From Lingula anatina (taxonomy: Eukaryota > Brachiopoda > Lingulata > Lingulida > Lingulidae): 64,000 bases of DNA. The notes below the pieces were generated by a model. It saw only the letters and a list, made by a program, of their open reading frames with translations, was not told the origin of the DNA and made no database searches. Positions 33,601 through 46,050 of this stretch are shown piece by piece. Within the stretch, counting starts at the first letter, position 1; each line of letters begins with the position of its first letter. The stretch is taken from assembly GCF_001039355.2 (NCBI RefSeq), contig NW_019774970.1:406705-470704 (forward strand), written 5' to 3'. The translations under genes were made by a program, and so were the position numbers.

Positions 33601-36600
33601 AAGCCAGTCAACTTTTCTTTATCCTTATGCACTGTAGATAATGAAGGGCAGATCAAAACATTTTTAGTTCTAATGTTCAATTTGTCCGTTGTTCATTTCT
33701 TCATCACTCTTTTTTTTCTTCCAGATGAGTCTGACCAAGTGTCAGGACACCAGTATAGGTATACCAGGGAGGGTGAAAGGCATTTCTGGAGGCGAGATGA
33801 AGAGGCTGTCATTTGCCGCTGAGGTCAGTGAGATGTTATTTTTTCCTTTTAAAAAACTCTCTCGGGGGGCGATCGTCTTGTATATAAATCGTGATATTCA
33901 GAACTGAAAGATCTACACATGCAATGTATACAACGGGTGTATTTTTTACCAGAAAGCAGACCTATGCATTGTAGAATCTTTCTCCTTCTTAATCTATTAA
34001 CATTTGGTGAACGAAGTGAGTTTCCAAAAACTTTTGAAATCAGAGTAACCAAGTGCCCTATATAGCCATTTGCTCTAATTGCAGTTGCTGACCAACCCCC
34101 CTTTGATGTTTTGCGACGAGCCGACCTCGGGGCTGGACAGCTACATGGCCCAAAATGTGGTGGACACACTGAAGAGAATGGCAGCTACAGGGAAAACTGT
34201 CGTCTGCACCATCCACCAGCCGTCGTCCGAAGTGTTTGCCATGTTTGATAGGTGATGCTTCTTTGACTTGATCAGGCAGAAAACATCAAATAATGTTAAA
34301 AAAAACGGCACCACTGCCATGCGTTCCTTTGAGACACAAAAACCAACATTTTAATCGTAATTGATTACTATGACGTTTTCCCTTTTAACAAAAAACCGTA
34401 GTATTCAATGGTTAGATATGAAATGAACTTAAATGTTTATGTACATTATTGAAGAATATTGCTAATGGCCGAGGGCAGAGTGGCATACATGGGCCCAGCA
34501 AAGGACACATTAGAATACTTCAAGAGGCGAGTAACAGTTTTGATATCAGTCAGAGTGTTGTTAAAATTCATTTTTACGTGTACTACACGTACAATGTAGG
34601 CAGGATGTCATTTTCTTCCAAATCATACGATGCACGGTACAATATTTCTCAAGATTGAAAAGTGATTATTCTAATAGTCAGATGTGAAGTATTTTATTTT
34701 TAACCATTTAACGGAAAAGACTGGCGTTAGTATTTGGACACACGTAATGTTTTTATTCATTAACCTTTCCTTATTCATTTCTTATGCAAAAAAGAATTCA
34801 CATTACAAACATTGTCAAAATACAAACAGGCAAGACTAGCTGACAGTACATGAATTGACTTGCTGTAACGCTTGTGTAATCTCTATGTTTTAATTATATT
34901 TTAACTCCGTGTGTAGCGGTGGCTTCACCTGTCCCGTAAACTATAACCCGGCTGACTTCTTCATCCACACCCTGGCTATTGTACCGGGAGAGGAGGCGGA
35001 GTGTCAGGATATCGTCAAGGTTGGTTTTTAAAATTTTCTTATTGATTTTATTCTCTCTTGTTTGAACCTTCAACATTGTGCTGTAGAATGGCATCGCATA
35101 AAGTTACCAGAAAAGTGACAATCTGATGGAATTGGTTTGATTGGACGGTCCATAAACTTGCATTCATTTCCAATGGCAGTATCAAAGCTGAACAGCAAAG
35201 CAGAATAAAGCAGAAAGTAAATTTGACTACCTTTCAATACCGTTGGTCCTCCAGTGAAAGCTACCTGATAAACGACCGAAATGTATTCAATTTAAATCTG
35301 TCTGTCCCATCACATAGTGCCTTACTTCTCATTTCTAAGGTTAAAATACCTTTGTTGGATATTATGTGCCATATTTTACCTATTTCTCTGTCTATTTCTC
35401 ACACTTTACTCACCTTTTTGTGTCTGTTGTTTCTTTCAGCGAGTTTGTCATCAGTACCAGAACTCGGATTACCGTGACGCCGTCTTGAAGAAGGTGGCCA
35501 AAAATTATTCTGATCACACCCAGGTAAGTTTAACGTCCAAAATGTATTTTACAAAGGGTCTTAACTAATTTCAAAACTGGTTAATATGAGGAAGAGCACA
35601 TCCGTTATCTTAAAATAAATCTTTTATAGATGCTTATAACTTAAATTATATGCGAAAATGAATTCAATTTATATTAACTTAAATGCGGAACGGTACCCGA
35701 GACACATCATTTCCATTTCAAATAAAATATATTCTCTTGTAAATTATTTTTCAGTATGAAGAGGCATTTGCAGACAGATCACCGTAAGAAATATTTACAT
35801 ATTGCTTACTTTCCACAAGATTGCTTTATCTTTTTTGTATTAAATACAACCACTAGCTAAAGCTTACATTATCAAGTGGTCTGAAGATCGAAATATATTA
35901 TACTCCGTGTAACTTGGCTCTTTGAGCCCGGATTTCGAGTTACAGGTAGGCAATGTTAATATTAATTTCAGCGTATAAAATGAATAAGCTTGTACCTTAA
36001 AAATTGTTCAAGATAAACGATACTCTGAATCAATATAAGGTGTTACCATCATTCCACTGTTACCAGATACAAGGCCACGTGGCTTGAACAGTTTCGCGCT
36101 GTCACCTGGCGGTGTGGTCTGTCTAACATACGAAACCCAGGAATTACCAGAACGAGGCTGTTCCAGACATTGGTAAGTTTTAGCAATCACTAGTCTAGAT
36201 TATAATTGATATAATATCTGATATGTTCACATTCCGCTAAGCTGTTTTTTTCTTAAAGAGTGATTTAAATTTAATTAATTAAGTTTGATTAATTAACATT
36301 GATTAAAACAATAAACTATTAACGGACAACAATGTAACTGTGCAACGTCTGTTGTTCAACTAGTAGTTGTAAAACGTGTTTTGAGTCCATTGGTCCTTAA
36401 AGTAAGTGGAAATATACCAGTAAATTATGGTGGCTGACGCCTGTCTATACTAAGTGTAGACATAATTTGTCTTATAATTTGCTGCAGGATACAGTTTTAT
36501 TTTTTATAGTCATAGCAAGACTATACATGTTTATTAAAAATTGGCTTGTGACAAGGGAAAAAACAATTCTGTTTGATGCTTAGAAATGTCTCTTCAGTTC

Positions 36601-39600
36601 ATTTCACTTCTTGTGGGCGCCATCTATTGGCAGCAGCCGAACACGTCTACTGCGGTACAGAATATTAACGGTGCCCTCTTTATTTGGATAACTAACATGA
36701 CAGCTGCTAATTGCTTTAATGTTGTGAACGTAAGTTTTTTATGGTTAATTGGCGTCACACTCCAATTTTCAAGAAAGGACATCCCATGTATCCGTACTTA
36801 CTGACTAATGTGATGAAGCTAATGGAAAACCTTTCTGAAAACAAGGGTATGACGTCATTTAAATTTTGAAAAACAGTCTCCAAAAATTTACTTCATGTTT
36901 TATACCATCATTTCAGTTTATCGCCGTGGTTGTCGGTTTGATTTATTGGCAGCAGCCAAACAGCCAAGCAGCCGTTCAGAACATCAATGGAGCCATGTTT
37001 CTGTGGCTGACCAATATGACGTTTGCCAACTGCCTCAATGTTGTCAACGTAAGCGTCATTTGGAGCTTCACTGATGTTTACACATAAAACTAATTTACAC
37101 AGCCAGCGTTCTATCTGATATAAAATAAATATATAAATATATTACGTTCATTTGATTCCCCAAGAAGACCAAAACAATGTGGCCAACCGAAACTTTTTAA
37201 CAAATGTCATTCATTTTTTTCTGAGTGGCTCAAATGTTGACAATTTTTTGCATTCCCGTCCGTTTTGGATGCAATGATGTCACCAGTACTTAAGAATGGG
37301 CAATTTTACATTTATTCGATGTTAGAATTTAAAAACGGTATTTCATGATGATACTTGTGAAAAAGGGTAAAAGCTAAACCGTTCTGAAATGGGTTCCGGT
37401 CAGCCACAGAAACCGAACACTTTTCCTTTTAACAACATTTTGGCAATACTTCAAAACTTTATGAATGTTTTACAAAGTTCTCTTGTTATATGTACACAAT
37501 ATTTTATTTCTCGTTTTACTAATTTGATTAAGCCTATATATTATTTGAATTTACTTATACTACACCGACTGGTCGTGTGCAACGTACATTACCTGCATGT
37601 GAGATCTGCCCTTATTATGTCTGTTATATGATATGATATATATGATAGTGTCGATACCGAGTGTACTTGCACTTCCAGACGTTCCCATTAGAAATGCCTG
37701 TATTCCGCAGAGAACACCACAACGGCATGTACAGAGCCGATGTTTACTTCCTGGGCAAAATGGCTGCTGAGGTAGAATTTCTATTAAAAATGCTAACCAC
37801 AAGAACGACGGCACTGAAATTTTGTGATGTATTTTGTGATGAATTTGATTGATTGGTTGTGGATGTTAGCGTTATTTTAATTGATATACAGTAATTCACT
37901 GATGAAAGTGTTCATTAGCAGTCAATGGTTGTGTAGGCAATCATTGCAGCAAGTTTGTTAATTTTTTTCTTGTTATCATCATTATTATTATTATTATTTT
38001 TTTTTTTTGGGTGGGGGGGATACAAAATATGGTAAGATGTTACTATGGCGTGTAACATATACAGGTACAGACGTTTTCCAACTCGGTAATATAATCATTT
38101 ATGACATTTTTCACAAAATATACTATTTAAAAGTAGAAACCACTGGTAACTGGTTACAATGTACCATCTGGCAAGTGTTAAAGTGTGGTTAGACATCTTC
38201 ACATTACAAATGTAAAATTTTCCGATAATGTTGAGTGGAATTCAATTTCAGCTTCCCATATTCCTGTTCCTGCCAGTGATATTCGTGACTATCAGCTATT
38301 GGATGATAGGTAGGCCACGTGTTATTTACTTTCTCTCATGGTGGAGTTTGTGAAAATACTTTAATGGTAGAAGTGCCATTTTTTGAAAAAATTGCAATCA
38401 GTATATTTTTACCGAAATGTTTTTGAAGTGGTTGCATTTATCAAAGTCGCTTTCTCTGTCTGGATATGAAATTTTATTTTCTTCACAGGTCTGTACCCGA
38501 CGGCCGATGCCTTCTTCTACTCCATGGCAGTTGTGACACTAGTAACTCTGGTCGCCGTTTCTTGGGGTAAACAAGACTTCACATTGTTAAAAAAAACTTC
38601 CGAAATGTTTTAAAAAAATAAATAGTATTCCCATTATATTAATTCTGTTATCCTTTATATGTACGACTTTGAATGTATGCTAGTACGTGTAATTGTGTTT
38701 TTTGACAATTTTCTTCACAATTAATCTTCACAATAAAACATCTTTACTCCAGGTTACATTGTATCATGCGTCACAGACGACATTGTCATCAGTACAGCTA
38801 TAGCGCCACCTTCAATAATGCCGTTACTGCTGTTTGGTGGGTTCTTCTTGAACAACGCGTGAGTAAAAATTGGCTTCATTTTCAATAATGTTTGCTGCCT
38901 CAGCCCCCCCTTCTCTCACCCCACCCCCGCAATAAATGGCAGAGCCATTAAGAATTAAGACTGGACACATGCTCCGTCTTCTCAAATGGCCAACATCTCC
39001 TGACCAAGGCCATTCAAGTATTTTACCCTCATGTGCTATGATCGTCCTATATAAGCTGCTTCCATATCCCATGCAGATCCATCCGTTGGGCAATATCCTC
39101 TTGCTTGTGAGATACAGGACAATGTTGCTATTTTCATTTGGTTATTTTTGCTCATTATTATTTCGTAACCTAATTATTTTACACACTGACATTACCAAAG
39201 AACTTACAGCTAAATATCTATATGCAATAATGTGATTTCAAGAGACGTAGATGACCAATGAAAACTTGGCCTGAAATGGGTTTTGTAAATCAAAGAACAT
39301 TTCCAAAATATTGTGTCTTGTGATATTATTATTATTATTGTTATTGTTATTGGACAGAAATTGGTACTCACATATTTCAAATGTGTTGCAAGCCATGTTA
39401 TATAATCGCACTCTATTTTAGGTCTATTCCTCCGTACTTTACATGGCTGAGTTCCATATCGTGGTTTACATACGCCAATGAGCTTTTGGTTACTAACCAA
39501 TGGGCGAATTATGGGAACATTAGTAAGATATATCTTTATTTGTCGTAATATTTTATTTGGCAATTTTTTGCTGTATTCTGTGAACACGAATCACGTAGAA

Positions 39601-40224
39601 TTCGGTTGCTTAGCAATCTGTCGTTGTTTAGGTGGTATAAATGATAAAAAATGTCGAAAAAGTAAATCGGTTTGGTAAACTCTCAAAACGAAGTAAAGGG
39701 CTTACGTTTGTAGGGGGAAAGGTGAAAGAATAGTTTAAAAGTTAAAATTTTAGATGCTGTCCATTAAAAGTCTACTATCCGGCACTTGTTTTATCTCCGC
39801 CTGTCTCTTTCTATCGCTCTCTCTCTCTCCCTCTCTTACTGTGATGCCACATTACAATTCCAGCTTGCGCAGGAGCGGACAGTACACGATGTTACCAAGA
39901 CGGACATGACGTCATAAGCAGCCTTGCCTTCACAGTGGTAATGTTCTGTTGATTTTTCAATATGTTGTATTAATAATACATGGTGCAATGTGTAAAATGT
40001 TAAAACAATTGTGTAACAGACAAAATATAAACGAAAAATGAATATATTTTTGTGATATCTAAATCTGTGAAATTGTTGTTGGTCGTGTGTTGATAAAACA
40101 GCTTGATATTTTTTTTCTTTTTCAGTCGGATGAAACGCTCAACTGGGTCGTTCTTGGTGCTATGATCCTCATCTTCAGAATATTTGCTTTCATTTGCTTT
40201 CTACTGCGATCGTACAAAAAGTAG
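27673..40224 (+). CDS. white-like: White-like ABCG half-transporter, 20 exons including an alternative pair
   Basis: Exons: 27673-28084, 32629-32677, 32972-33158, 33421-33492, 33725-33823, 34085-34251, 34455-34526, 34917-35019, 35440-35523, 35755-35783, 36067-36172, 36598-36729 or 36917-37048, 37679-37771, 38252-38309, 38489-38566, 38753-38858, 39422-39522, 39864-39937, 40126-40224. All phases agree; 706 residues with one alternative exon. The nucleotide-binding domain comes first: Walker A GASGAGKTT (152-160), signature ISGGE (260-264), Walker [14 protein letters not shown] (280-292), H-loop His 317. Six helices follow. [18 protein letters not shown] and LLFGGFFLN are close to insect White, which pairs with Scarlet or Brown to move pigment precursors into granules. 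The last loop has NIT and a Cys pair as in White. One intron (34527) appears to use a GC donor. The start fits the first ATG after a stretch with no upstream in-frame ATG. Confidence 0.93.
29815..32330. mobile_element. Dispersed inverted-repeat element, interrupted copy
   Basis: Blocks 29815-30478 and 31817-32330 match the continuous sequence 58305-59455 in order and orientation. Outer ends are inverted: CCAGAAATGCGCAGC at left and GCAGCGCATTTCTGGGG at right. No coding frame is conserved between the copies, so it looks non-autonomous, about 1.15 kb when uninterrupted. Confidence 0.75.
30478..31817 (+). mobile_element. Inserted element with a broken SAP-domain exon
   Basis: Relative to the uninterrupted copy at 58.3-59.5 kb this 1.3 kb is extra. 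Its ends are imperfect inverted repeats (GGAATACCCGCT and AGCGGGCTGGTATTCC). From ATG 30583 the frame reads [19 protein letters not shown] then a stop and KCELTERY. This matches the SAP DNA-binding fold (LKxxLxxxG...SGxKxELxxR), which occurs in several transposon proteins, including ISL2EU-type elements, among others. A stop replaces the residue after SG. The remainder is non-coding. Boundaries are approximate. Confidence 0.5.
33303..33330. repeat. CT microsatellite
   Basis: About fourteen CT units in the intron between exons 3 and 4 of the white-like gene, roughly 90 bases upstream of the exon 4 acceptor. Confidence 0.9.
36598..36729 (+). other. Alternative exon 12a of the white-like gene
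   Basis: 132 nt, phase 0 at both ends, acceptor tctcttcag and donor gtaagt. It encodes [15 protein letters not shown] then [18 protein letters not shown], covering transmembrane helix 2. It is homologous over its full length to exon 12b. Including both would duplicate a membrane helix and upset topology. Confidence 0.85.
36917..37048 (+). other. Alternative exon 12b of the white-like gene
   Basis: 132 nt, phase 0, acceptor catcatttcag and donor gtaagc. It encodes [15 protein letters not shown] then [18 protein letters not shown]. The TNMTF version matches insect White; exon 12a reads TNMTA. The intron between 12a and 12b is 187 nt. Confidence 0.87.
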
Positions 40225-42280
40225 ACTGACCTTCGATAGCGTTTTCCTGACGCAAAAAACTTTAAAAAAAGGAGGATGCAGCAAACGTGTGCTCCACCAA
40301 CGTTTTTCTTTTAATTATCCGTCCTCTCTGTTGATTCGTTTAATTTACATATATATATTTATGTTTTGTTATTCATCAGTTTTTATTCCCATATTTGTCT
40401 TATTATTTGTTTATTCAATTAAATTTTATGCAAAATACCATCATCTCTTGCTCTGACACTGAAGGCAAAATTTTAAAATTTATCTAGTAGTATACCTCGT
40501 GTGGTGAGCTATGACATTGAAACGAGGCGAGTTGACGGTCAACAATCTCGGAAATGGTACAAGACAAGAAATGACGTGGATTTTTACACGTGGTTATTCT
40601 TATAATTCTTTACAGTACTAGTGACAGCGATGGACTTTGCTATACATTACGTATGGACATATACTGTTGGCAGGATTATTTCAGTAGTAACGCGAAGGAA
40701 ACGTGACGTACGTGGAATCTTTGCCGATAGCGACAAGCATGTTCATTATACCTGTAAGGTATATTACAAATTTACTAGAGACAAAACAAGGTGTATGTAT
40801 GATATATATGCAAGCTTTATTTAGTGTTGATATCTTTAATAACAGTAAATACGTAGACTGAAAATAAAGTCATATGCTTTCAATATAAAGGCATCATTCT
40901 ACTCTACCTGTAAAATAAAATAAGTACAAATTTGGTCATACAGTTATATTCATACTTCTGTAAAAAAGCACTTTTCATAACAAAGGGTATATTCAGCAAA
41001 ATTGTCCTTTTTCATCCCTTGGCGAATTTTCTTCAGTAGTGTAATCATGTGAGAAATGATCGCATGGCTCTTCGTGGTTATAACGCAATTTCTGGTGAAC
41101 ATTTTCACAAGATTAACTGTCGTAACAATAGCACAAGCCTTAAAAAGTCCTTTACCATTTACACTGGGTATTTAGGTGGCCAAATAATTTTACACAATTT
41201 TTACTTCACCAGAAATATAATCATAAGTATTACTTTAACGTACAGTTTATTTTTATTGCACCACGATTAGAGTAGAAATGTTATCAAAGACAGAATGATG
41301 ACTTTGTTTTAGAATTGCTTATTTTAAGGCTTTGCGAACAGAAACCGTGGTTCAATTTTTGACAAACATGACTCGTGTTTTTTAACCTCTCGTGAGCAAT
41401 TTTCATCTGGCACTGATCCAATGTCAATGCGACGATACCCTCTTCTCATTTCAACCGTTTGTGCAACCGTGCTTGTGGATTCGGGATCTGATTCCTGGAA
41501 TGAAAATTTACATTTGGTATCACATGTTGGCATGATGTGGCCTAGTTGATTAAGACATACTGATCAAAATTAAAGAAAATGACAAGAGATATTTACTGCA
41601 ACTAAAACAATTCCTCTCTCGTTCTTTCTTTCGTTCATTCTAAACCATTATTGTAAAATAACTGGAAAAATATCTCCAGTAGGCGTATAAGATTAAAAAC
41701 ATATGAATTACCACTGGACGTCTAACATAGATATGTTCCCCTACGTACAAAATGTCACCCCCACCACGTTTACGCGTACTGCTACAAGGGCACCCATAGT
41801 TTTAACTTAAAATAAAAACTAGGAAACCGATCGTCGTGTACATTTGCGATGCGAGTAGTATGACATTGACCTACCCAGCATAAGCATTATATACTTCAAC
41901 GCAAGTTTTTTGATTTTGAGGCTCCTAAGTGAGAGGGATACATTTTGTACCAAAGGGTTGACATAGATAAGAGTTTTGACCCGCCGAATAGCCAAAAGGT
42001 TGGGTTGTTCCATGAGAATCAGTGGAGGGTTAGACATCATGACCAAATAGGAACATTGGCAAGATTGCCTGGTAAGGCCGACCAAAGGAAACAACACCCA
42101 GAGAAGAGAGATTGCCAATACGCCTCCCTCGTAGAAAGCATTTCGTGATATTTAAAAGCTTGAGTAAACTTTTACAAAAACAAACCATTTTCTGAGTTTA
42201 CCGTCAGAAGACGTTTGCACAGTTGTCGATTTGGCAGGGTTTCTGTTAGGAGACCAGCGATCACTGCCAGGAACCGTGTA
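40225..42280. other. 3' UTR and intergenic DNA, no gene recognised
   Basis: AATAAA near 40863 is a candidate polyadenylation signal for the white-like gene. Open frames beyond it (for example 41324-41533 and 41819-42118 on the minus strand) have no convincing family match. Confidence 0.5.
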
Positions 42281-42289
42281 CGTCAAATC

Positions 42290-42575
42290 AGATGGTATAC
42301 CAGAACTCTGGCATAGACACCAGGCAATGACTGGGCATTGACAGTGTTCACAGACAAGAAGTGGTTAAAGGTTATCAGGATTATGGACGCTTACGGATTT
42401 GGAGAACAGTTGGTAAGAAGTATCTTTCAAAAGTTCTGCCTCTGGTCGACAGGACGCACCCCACATACGTCTTGTACATTGGATGTATTGGCTACCATGG
42501 TGAAGGCGAGCTCTCAGTGGTCACGAGAACCTTAATAAAGACCCATGCCACCAAATACTGGAAAGGAAACTAAAG
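42290..42575 (+). pseudogene. Degenerate Tc1/mariner transposase fragment
   Basis: Two frames together give VFTDKKW, then GRLRIWRTVGKKYLSK, then YVLYIGCIGYHGEGELSVV. These follow the order seen in Tc1/mariner enzymes: VFSDE (first catalytic Asp), the IWR.VG block, and VMVWGCI..HG.G.L. A frame change between the first and second motif and loss of the downstream half make it inactive. It differs in sequence from the family at 1964 and 44452. Confidence 0.55.
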
Positions 42576-43029
42576 AAATTATGTCGGTAATATATTTGGT
42601 GGCCATGATCACTCATTTATGCATCAGTCTGATAACGCTACTCCACGTAAAAACCAACGCAACAGTAGGCTTTTTATATGCCAGCCAGACCCTGACCCCG
42701 ATAGCTCAATCCCTATATCAGAACCTCATTAAAAATTTTCTCGGAAATGGATAACTGAGGCATAATTCTGCAAACAAAAATGGCCTCATCTTATCTTTGC
42801 ACCGTGTGTGAAAAGCCATCATTGAGCAAAAGTTACAGAGCTTTTTAACCCCACGCACAGACGAGTCAGATGGGTCCTCCAATCCTGAGGACACTGTTCA
42901 AAATACCAAAATGTGACTTTGAATTTTACTATTGTTAGCTTCTTCGTTGGTATTGTAACGATTTTACATAGCTTTAATTCATGGAAAAATTACTGCAGTA
43001 AGCTATAGCCTTTTGTTTACATTCGGCTA

Positions 43030-43480
43030 GTGTGTTGTTGAACTTTGAACCTTAAGTTGGAATGGCTTGTAAGTGGTATCAGTTTACTAAAGAGGGGATT
43101 GTGGTGTCCAGTAGAGGGGTTGGCGGTCAACCCTTCAAGGCCGTCCACTTTTCCTCTGCCTGCCAATCAAAGTGGCGGTCAACCATTCAAGGCCGTCCAC
43201 TTTTCCTCTGCCTGCCAGTCAAAGTAGCAGTGAACCATTCAAGGCTGTCCACTTTTGAAATGTATAAATACAGCTGCTCTACGCAGTGTTGACTACTTAG
43301 TTTGAGTTAGTTTCACAGTATAGTTGCAGTAAGTGTCAGTAGTTGTTCAAGTTAGAAGTACAGCAGTACGGCAAGATAACCAGAGACAGTGTTAAGTAAA
43401 AGATACAGAAACATGAACATTTGACTTGAGAATTGTTCTTAGAAATAAAGATTACAAAACAGAACCCTGCTTTGTTGGTG
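43030..43480 (+). repeat. LTR-like promoter region with 52-bp tandem repeats
   Basis: Units of 52 bp (43122-43173, 43174-43225, partial 43226-43254) carry CAAGGCCGTCCACTTTTCC. They are followed by TGTATAAATA (43260-43269), an AATAAAG (43445) and then TTGGTGGCAGCGATTTCG (43470-43487), which resembles a tRNA primer-binding site after a retrotransposon LTR. No gag-pol sequence follows. A solo LTR or LTR fragment is plausible but unproven. Confidence 0.35.
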
Positions 43481-43973
43481 GCAGCGATTTCGTTCGTTCC
43501 TTCAAAAGAACACAGAGAACCGTACACTGGTGGCAGAATAACGAGAACCGTACAGTATTACAATCAGTACATTTTTGCGAAAGAAATTCTTGTAGAAGTT
43601 AGATAAATAAAATTGGCTCAAGACATCATTTTCTGTGTAATGTTTTTTACGCCCTGCGTTAGGGGTGACACTTTCTTGCTAGGGGAGTATAGAATAAGCT
43701 TTACACATTTACTTATTCGATTAACCTATTGATTTACTATATGGCGATAAGTTTGGCTTGGTGTGGTACGTTTCAAATAGCATTATACCTTTCCTTTAAA
43801 ATCAAAGAAGTTCATATGAGCATTTCGAAGTCAAACATACGTGTATTTTAACTGAAATACCAAAATCGGTTTTAAATATGAAAATGCTAGACCAAAAAGA
43901 AAAATTCAGAAAGATATTACCGAAAAACAGAGTTTTGAACGTTTAACACAAAATTTACATCTTTTATACTCAC

Positions 43974-44386
43974 ACTGTTTAGACAGCAACAAAGTAGAGC
44001 TACACAAGGCAACAGTGTAACGAACACAACAACAGTGTAGAAAAAGCCAACGGGCAGCGGAGTACTTTGGACAGTTGTGGGCGTGGTCGCGGTACATGTA
44101 GAAGTAACCCTTCTCTGGGAGGCGATACCCACGTTGTTGTTGTTGTTGTTGTTGTTGGCCGTGTCTGGTTTGTTTAAAATGGAATTTGGCGCAGATCTTG
44201 TAGCAGCAGGAGCGGACTCAGTAGCGTTGTCGCTGTTATGTCTCTGGGAGACCGATCCATTTCCGATAGAGGGCGCCGAGGTATTCGTGTTATTGGTAAA
44301 AGAGGAAGTGGCATGGGGTGTTAAAATTATCAGTATGGCGGTAATACTGCACAAAACCCCGCATGTATCCATTGGCTGAGATTGAT
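43974..44386 (-). CDS. Small Ser/Thr/Asn-rich type I membrane protein, copy 1 (main exon)
   Basis: The exon runs from the acceptor at 44387 (ctttttcag type) through ATG at 44372 to a donor AACAGT|GTGAGT at 43974: 133 codons ending in phase 0, so more exons should follow at lower coordinates, but none is identified. It has a signal peptide (MDTCGVLCSITAILIILTPH), then an ectodomain almost entirely Ser, Thr, Asn, Ala and Pro with many possible O- and N-glycosylation sites. An eight-residue Asn run is coded by a GTT/AAC repeat. A single transmembrane helix (GFFYTVVVFVTLLPCVALL) ends in a Cys cluster LCCCL. Copy 2 at 53721-54127 has the same plan. It looks like a short mucin-type surface protein; function unknown. 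Confidence 0.62.
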
Positions 44387-44451
44387 CTGAAAAACGAAGA
44401 CAAAATGCCCACATGGAAGGATCGAAGGGGTGAAAAAATTTACGAAGATTG

Positions 44452-45488
44452 CCTTTTGACATTTAAAATGGAATATTTCAGTTTCAAGGGTACGCCTGGG
44501 TAAATGCGTTTTTTTAAAACTCCGATCTAATATAAGATATGTGAATGCACAAGTGTGTAGTCAGGTACGTAGCTACCAATTAATTGACTACCACTGCTGC
44601 ATTGTGTAAAATGCAATGATTTAATTGGGTAGTGCTCTATTGGGCTGGTCAAAGTTTAGCTTTGGCGAAGCATGGTTCTGCGAACACCAAACCGGCTTTA
44701 GCAGGTTTGAATATTAGACGATCTCTGAGGAACCCACTGTAAACAGCAAAACATCGTCGTCTTTTTTTTCTAATGAATTTGGGACCATGACCGTTTCTGG
44801 GTACAACACTGAAACCACGTGGTTTCCTTTATTATTGAGGTCAGATTTCACCTTTACCGCTCAACTTGTCAAAATATAGTTTATTGACATCCAGAAGAGA
44901 CCTACGACGCGACGTAACGTGTGCCGCGTCAAAAGTGGCTGGGGTCATTGACAGCGTCAGTATTTGGAGTGGATATCACATTGGTGCCAAAACACCAATG
45001 GTAGTCATCGATGAAAACCTGAATCAGATCAAATAGAGAAGTAATATCGTGACTATACTTTAATTGGGAGCACCTAATGAATAATTTGAGATTGCATGAT
45101 GAGGTTCCTGGTTCACACAGAGCTCTCTTAATCGCAAATAACTTACACAACCAACGGAGTGAGCAGCTACCTTGGTCATCAAAATCGTCATATTTGAATC
45201 ACATAGACAAAAGTGGGTAGGTCGTTATTTGCCGAATCAACGGCCTACATATCCTACAATAAAAGTGAACCAAACTTGACAAAGTTTGATTAATGCCTGG
45301 AATGTTATTCCAGATTAAACTCTAAGAACCTATCCCAACTCTAAGAACCGTTTGAGAGCCTAAGAGATAATTAAAAGTTATTAAAACACGATTTGAATCC
45401 TTATTTTCATTTAACAGTCAGCAAAATAGAAAAACGACTGAAGAAAAATGATTTGGAAAAAAATGCTCCCTGTTAAATGTCAAGTCTG
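44452..45488 (+). mobile_element. Tc1-like element, shortened copy, plus orientation
   Basis: Same family as 1964-4270 but inverted. It ends AAATGTCAAGTCTG at 45488 before TA, and the left end near 44452 is eroded. The plus strand contains VIDSVSIWSGYHIGAKTPMV and then stops. The second copy of the surrounding membrane-protein locus (54160-54190) lacks it, so it arrived after or during that duplication. Confidence 0.75.
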
Positions 45489-46050
45489 TAGTTTCAAAAT
45501 TTTATAATACTGTGTCAGCATGCTAATGCTAAAATGTCATCTATAAAATTATTGTTATATTTGTCGTATTGTTATATTTGTTGTTATATTTCTCACACTT
45601 GCACTGCCAATGTTGACCTACGTTAGGTGTGATTAAGGGCGTATTGTGAATCAAAGTCCAGATATTGCGTGATCAGTATGCGTAGGTTATCGTCTGAACA
45701 GAGAGGAGACACGAATAGGCACACATATATGGGGCAGCACCATCTTTGAGATATTGGGGAATAGTGCTCATTTTCAAAGTCACACCGAAAACTCTGTCAT
45801 GTGCAGCTTCAAGTGAGTGTAGAAATGCAAAGCTTTATCTCACAGCATAATGAAAAGACTTCACTAATTAATTTTCAAGGAAGGAGTAGATTTTATAAAC
45901 CAAGACCTGGTGACCAGAAGGATTTACTGTATCATTCATATTTTTGGCAAGTGTTGTATATTTGAATATGTTTGTAAATTGTCAATATGTTCATTAATGA
46001 TGAGTTACAGATTAAACCTCCCCTATCTATGATGGAAATATTGCAACTTT

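Noticed and set aside
41819-42118. Minus-strand frame with NPPLILMEQPN, resembling an ABC Walker B region
   Set aside because: No Walker A, signature or H-loop in the right places, and the key Asp is absent; probably chance.
43122-43254. Short regular repeats considered as a CRISPR array
   Set aside because: Units are contiguous without spacers and the context is eukaryotic.
44077-44379. 100-codon plus-strand frame rich in Val and Leu (also 53665-54057)
   Set aside because: It is the reverse reading of the membrane protein exon; splice sites and signal peptide support the minus strand.
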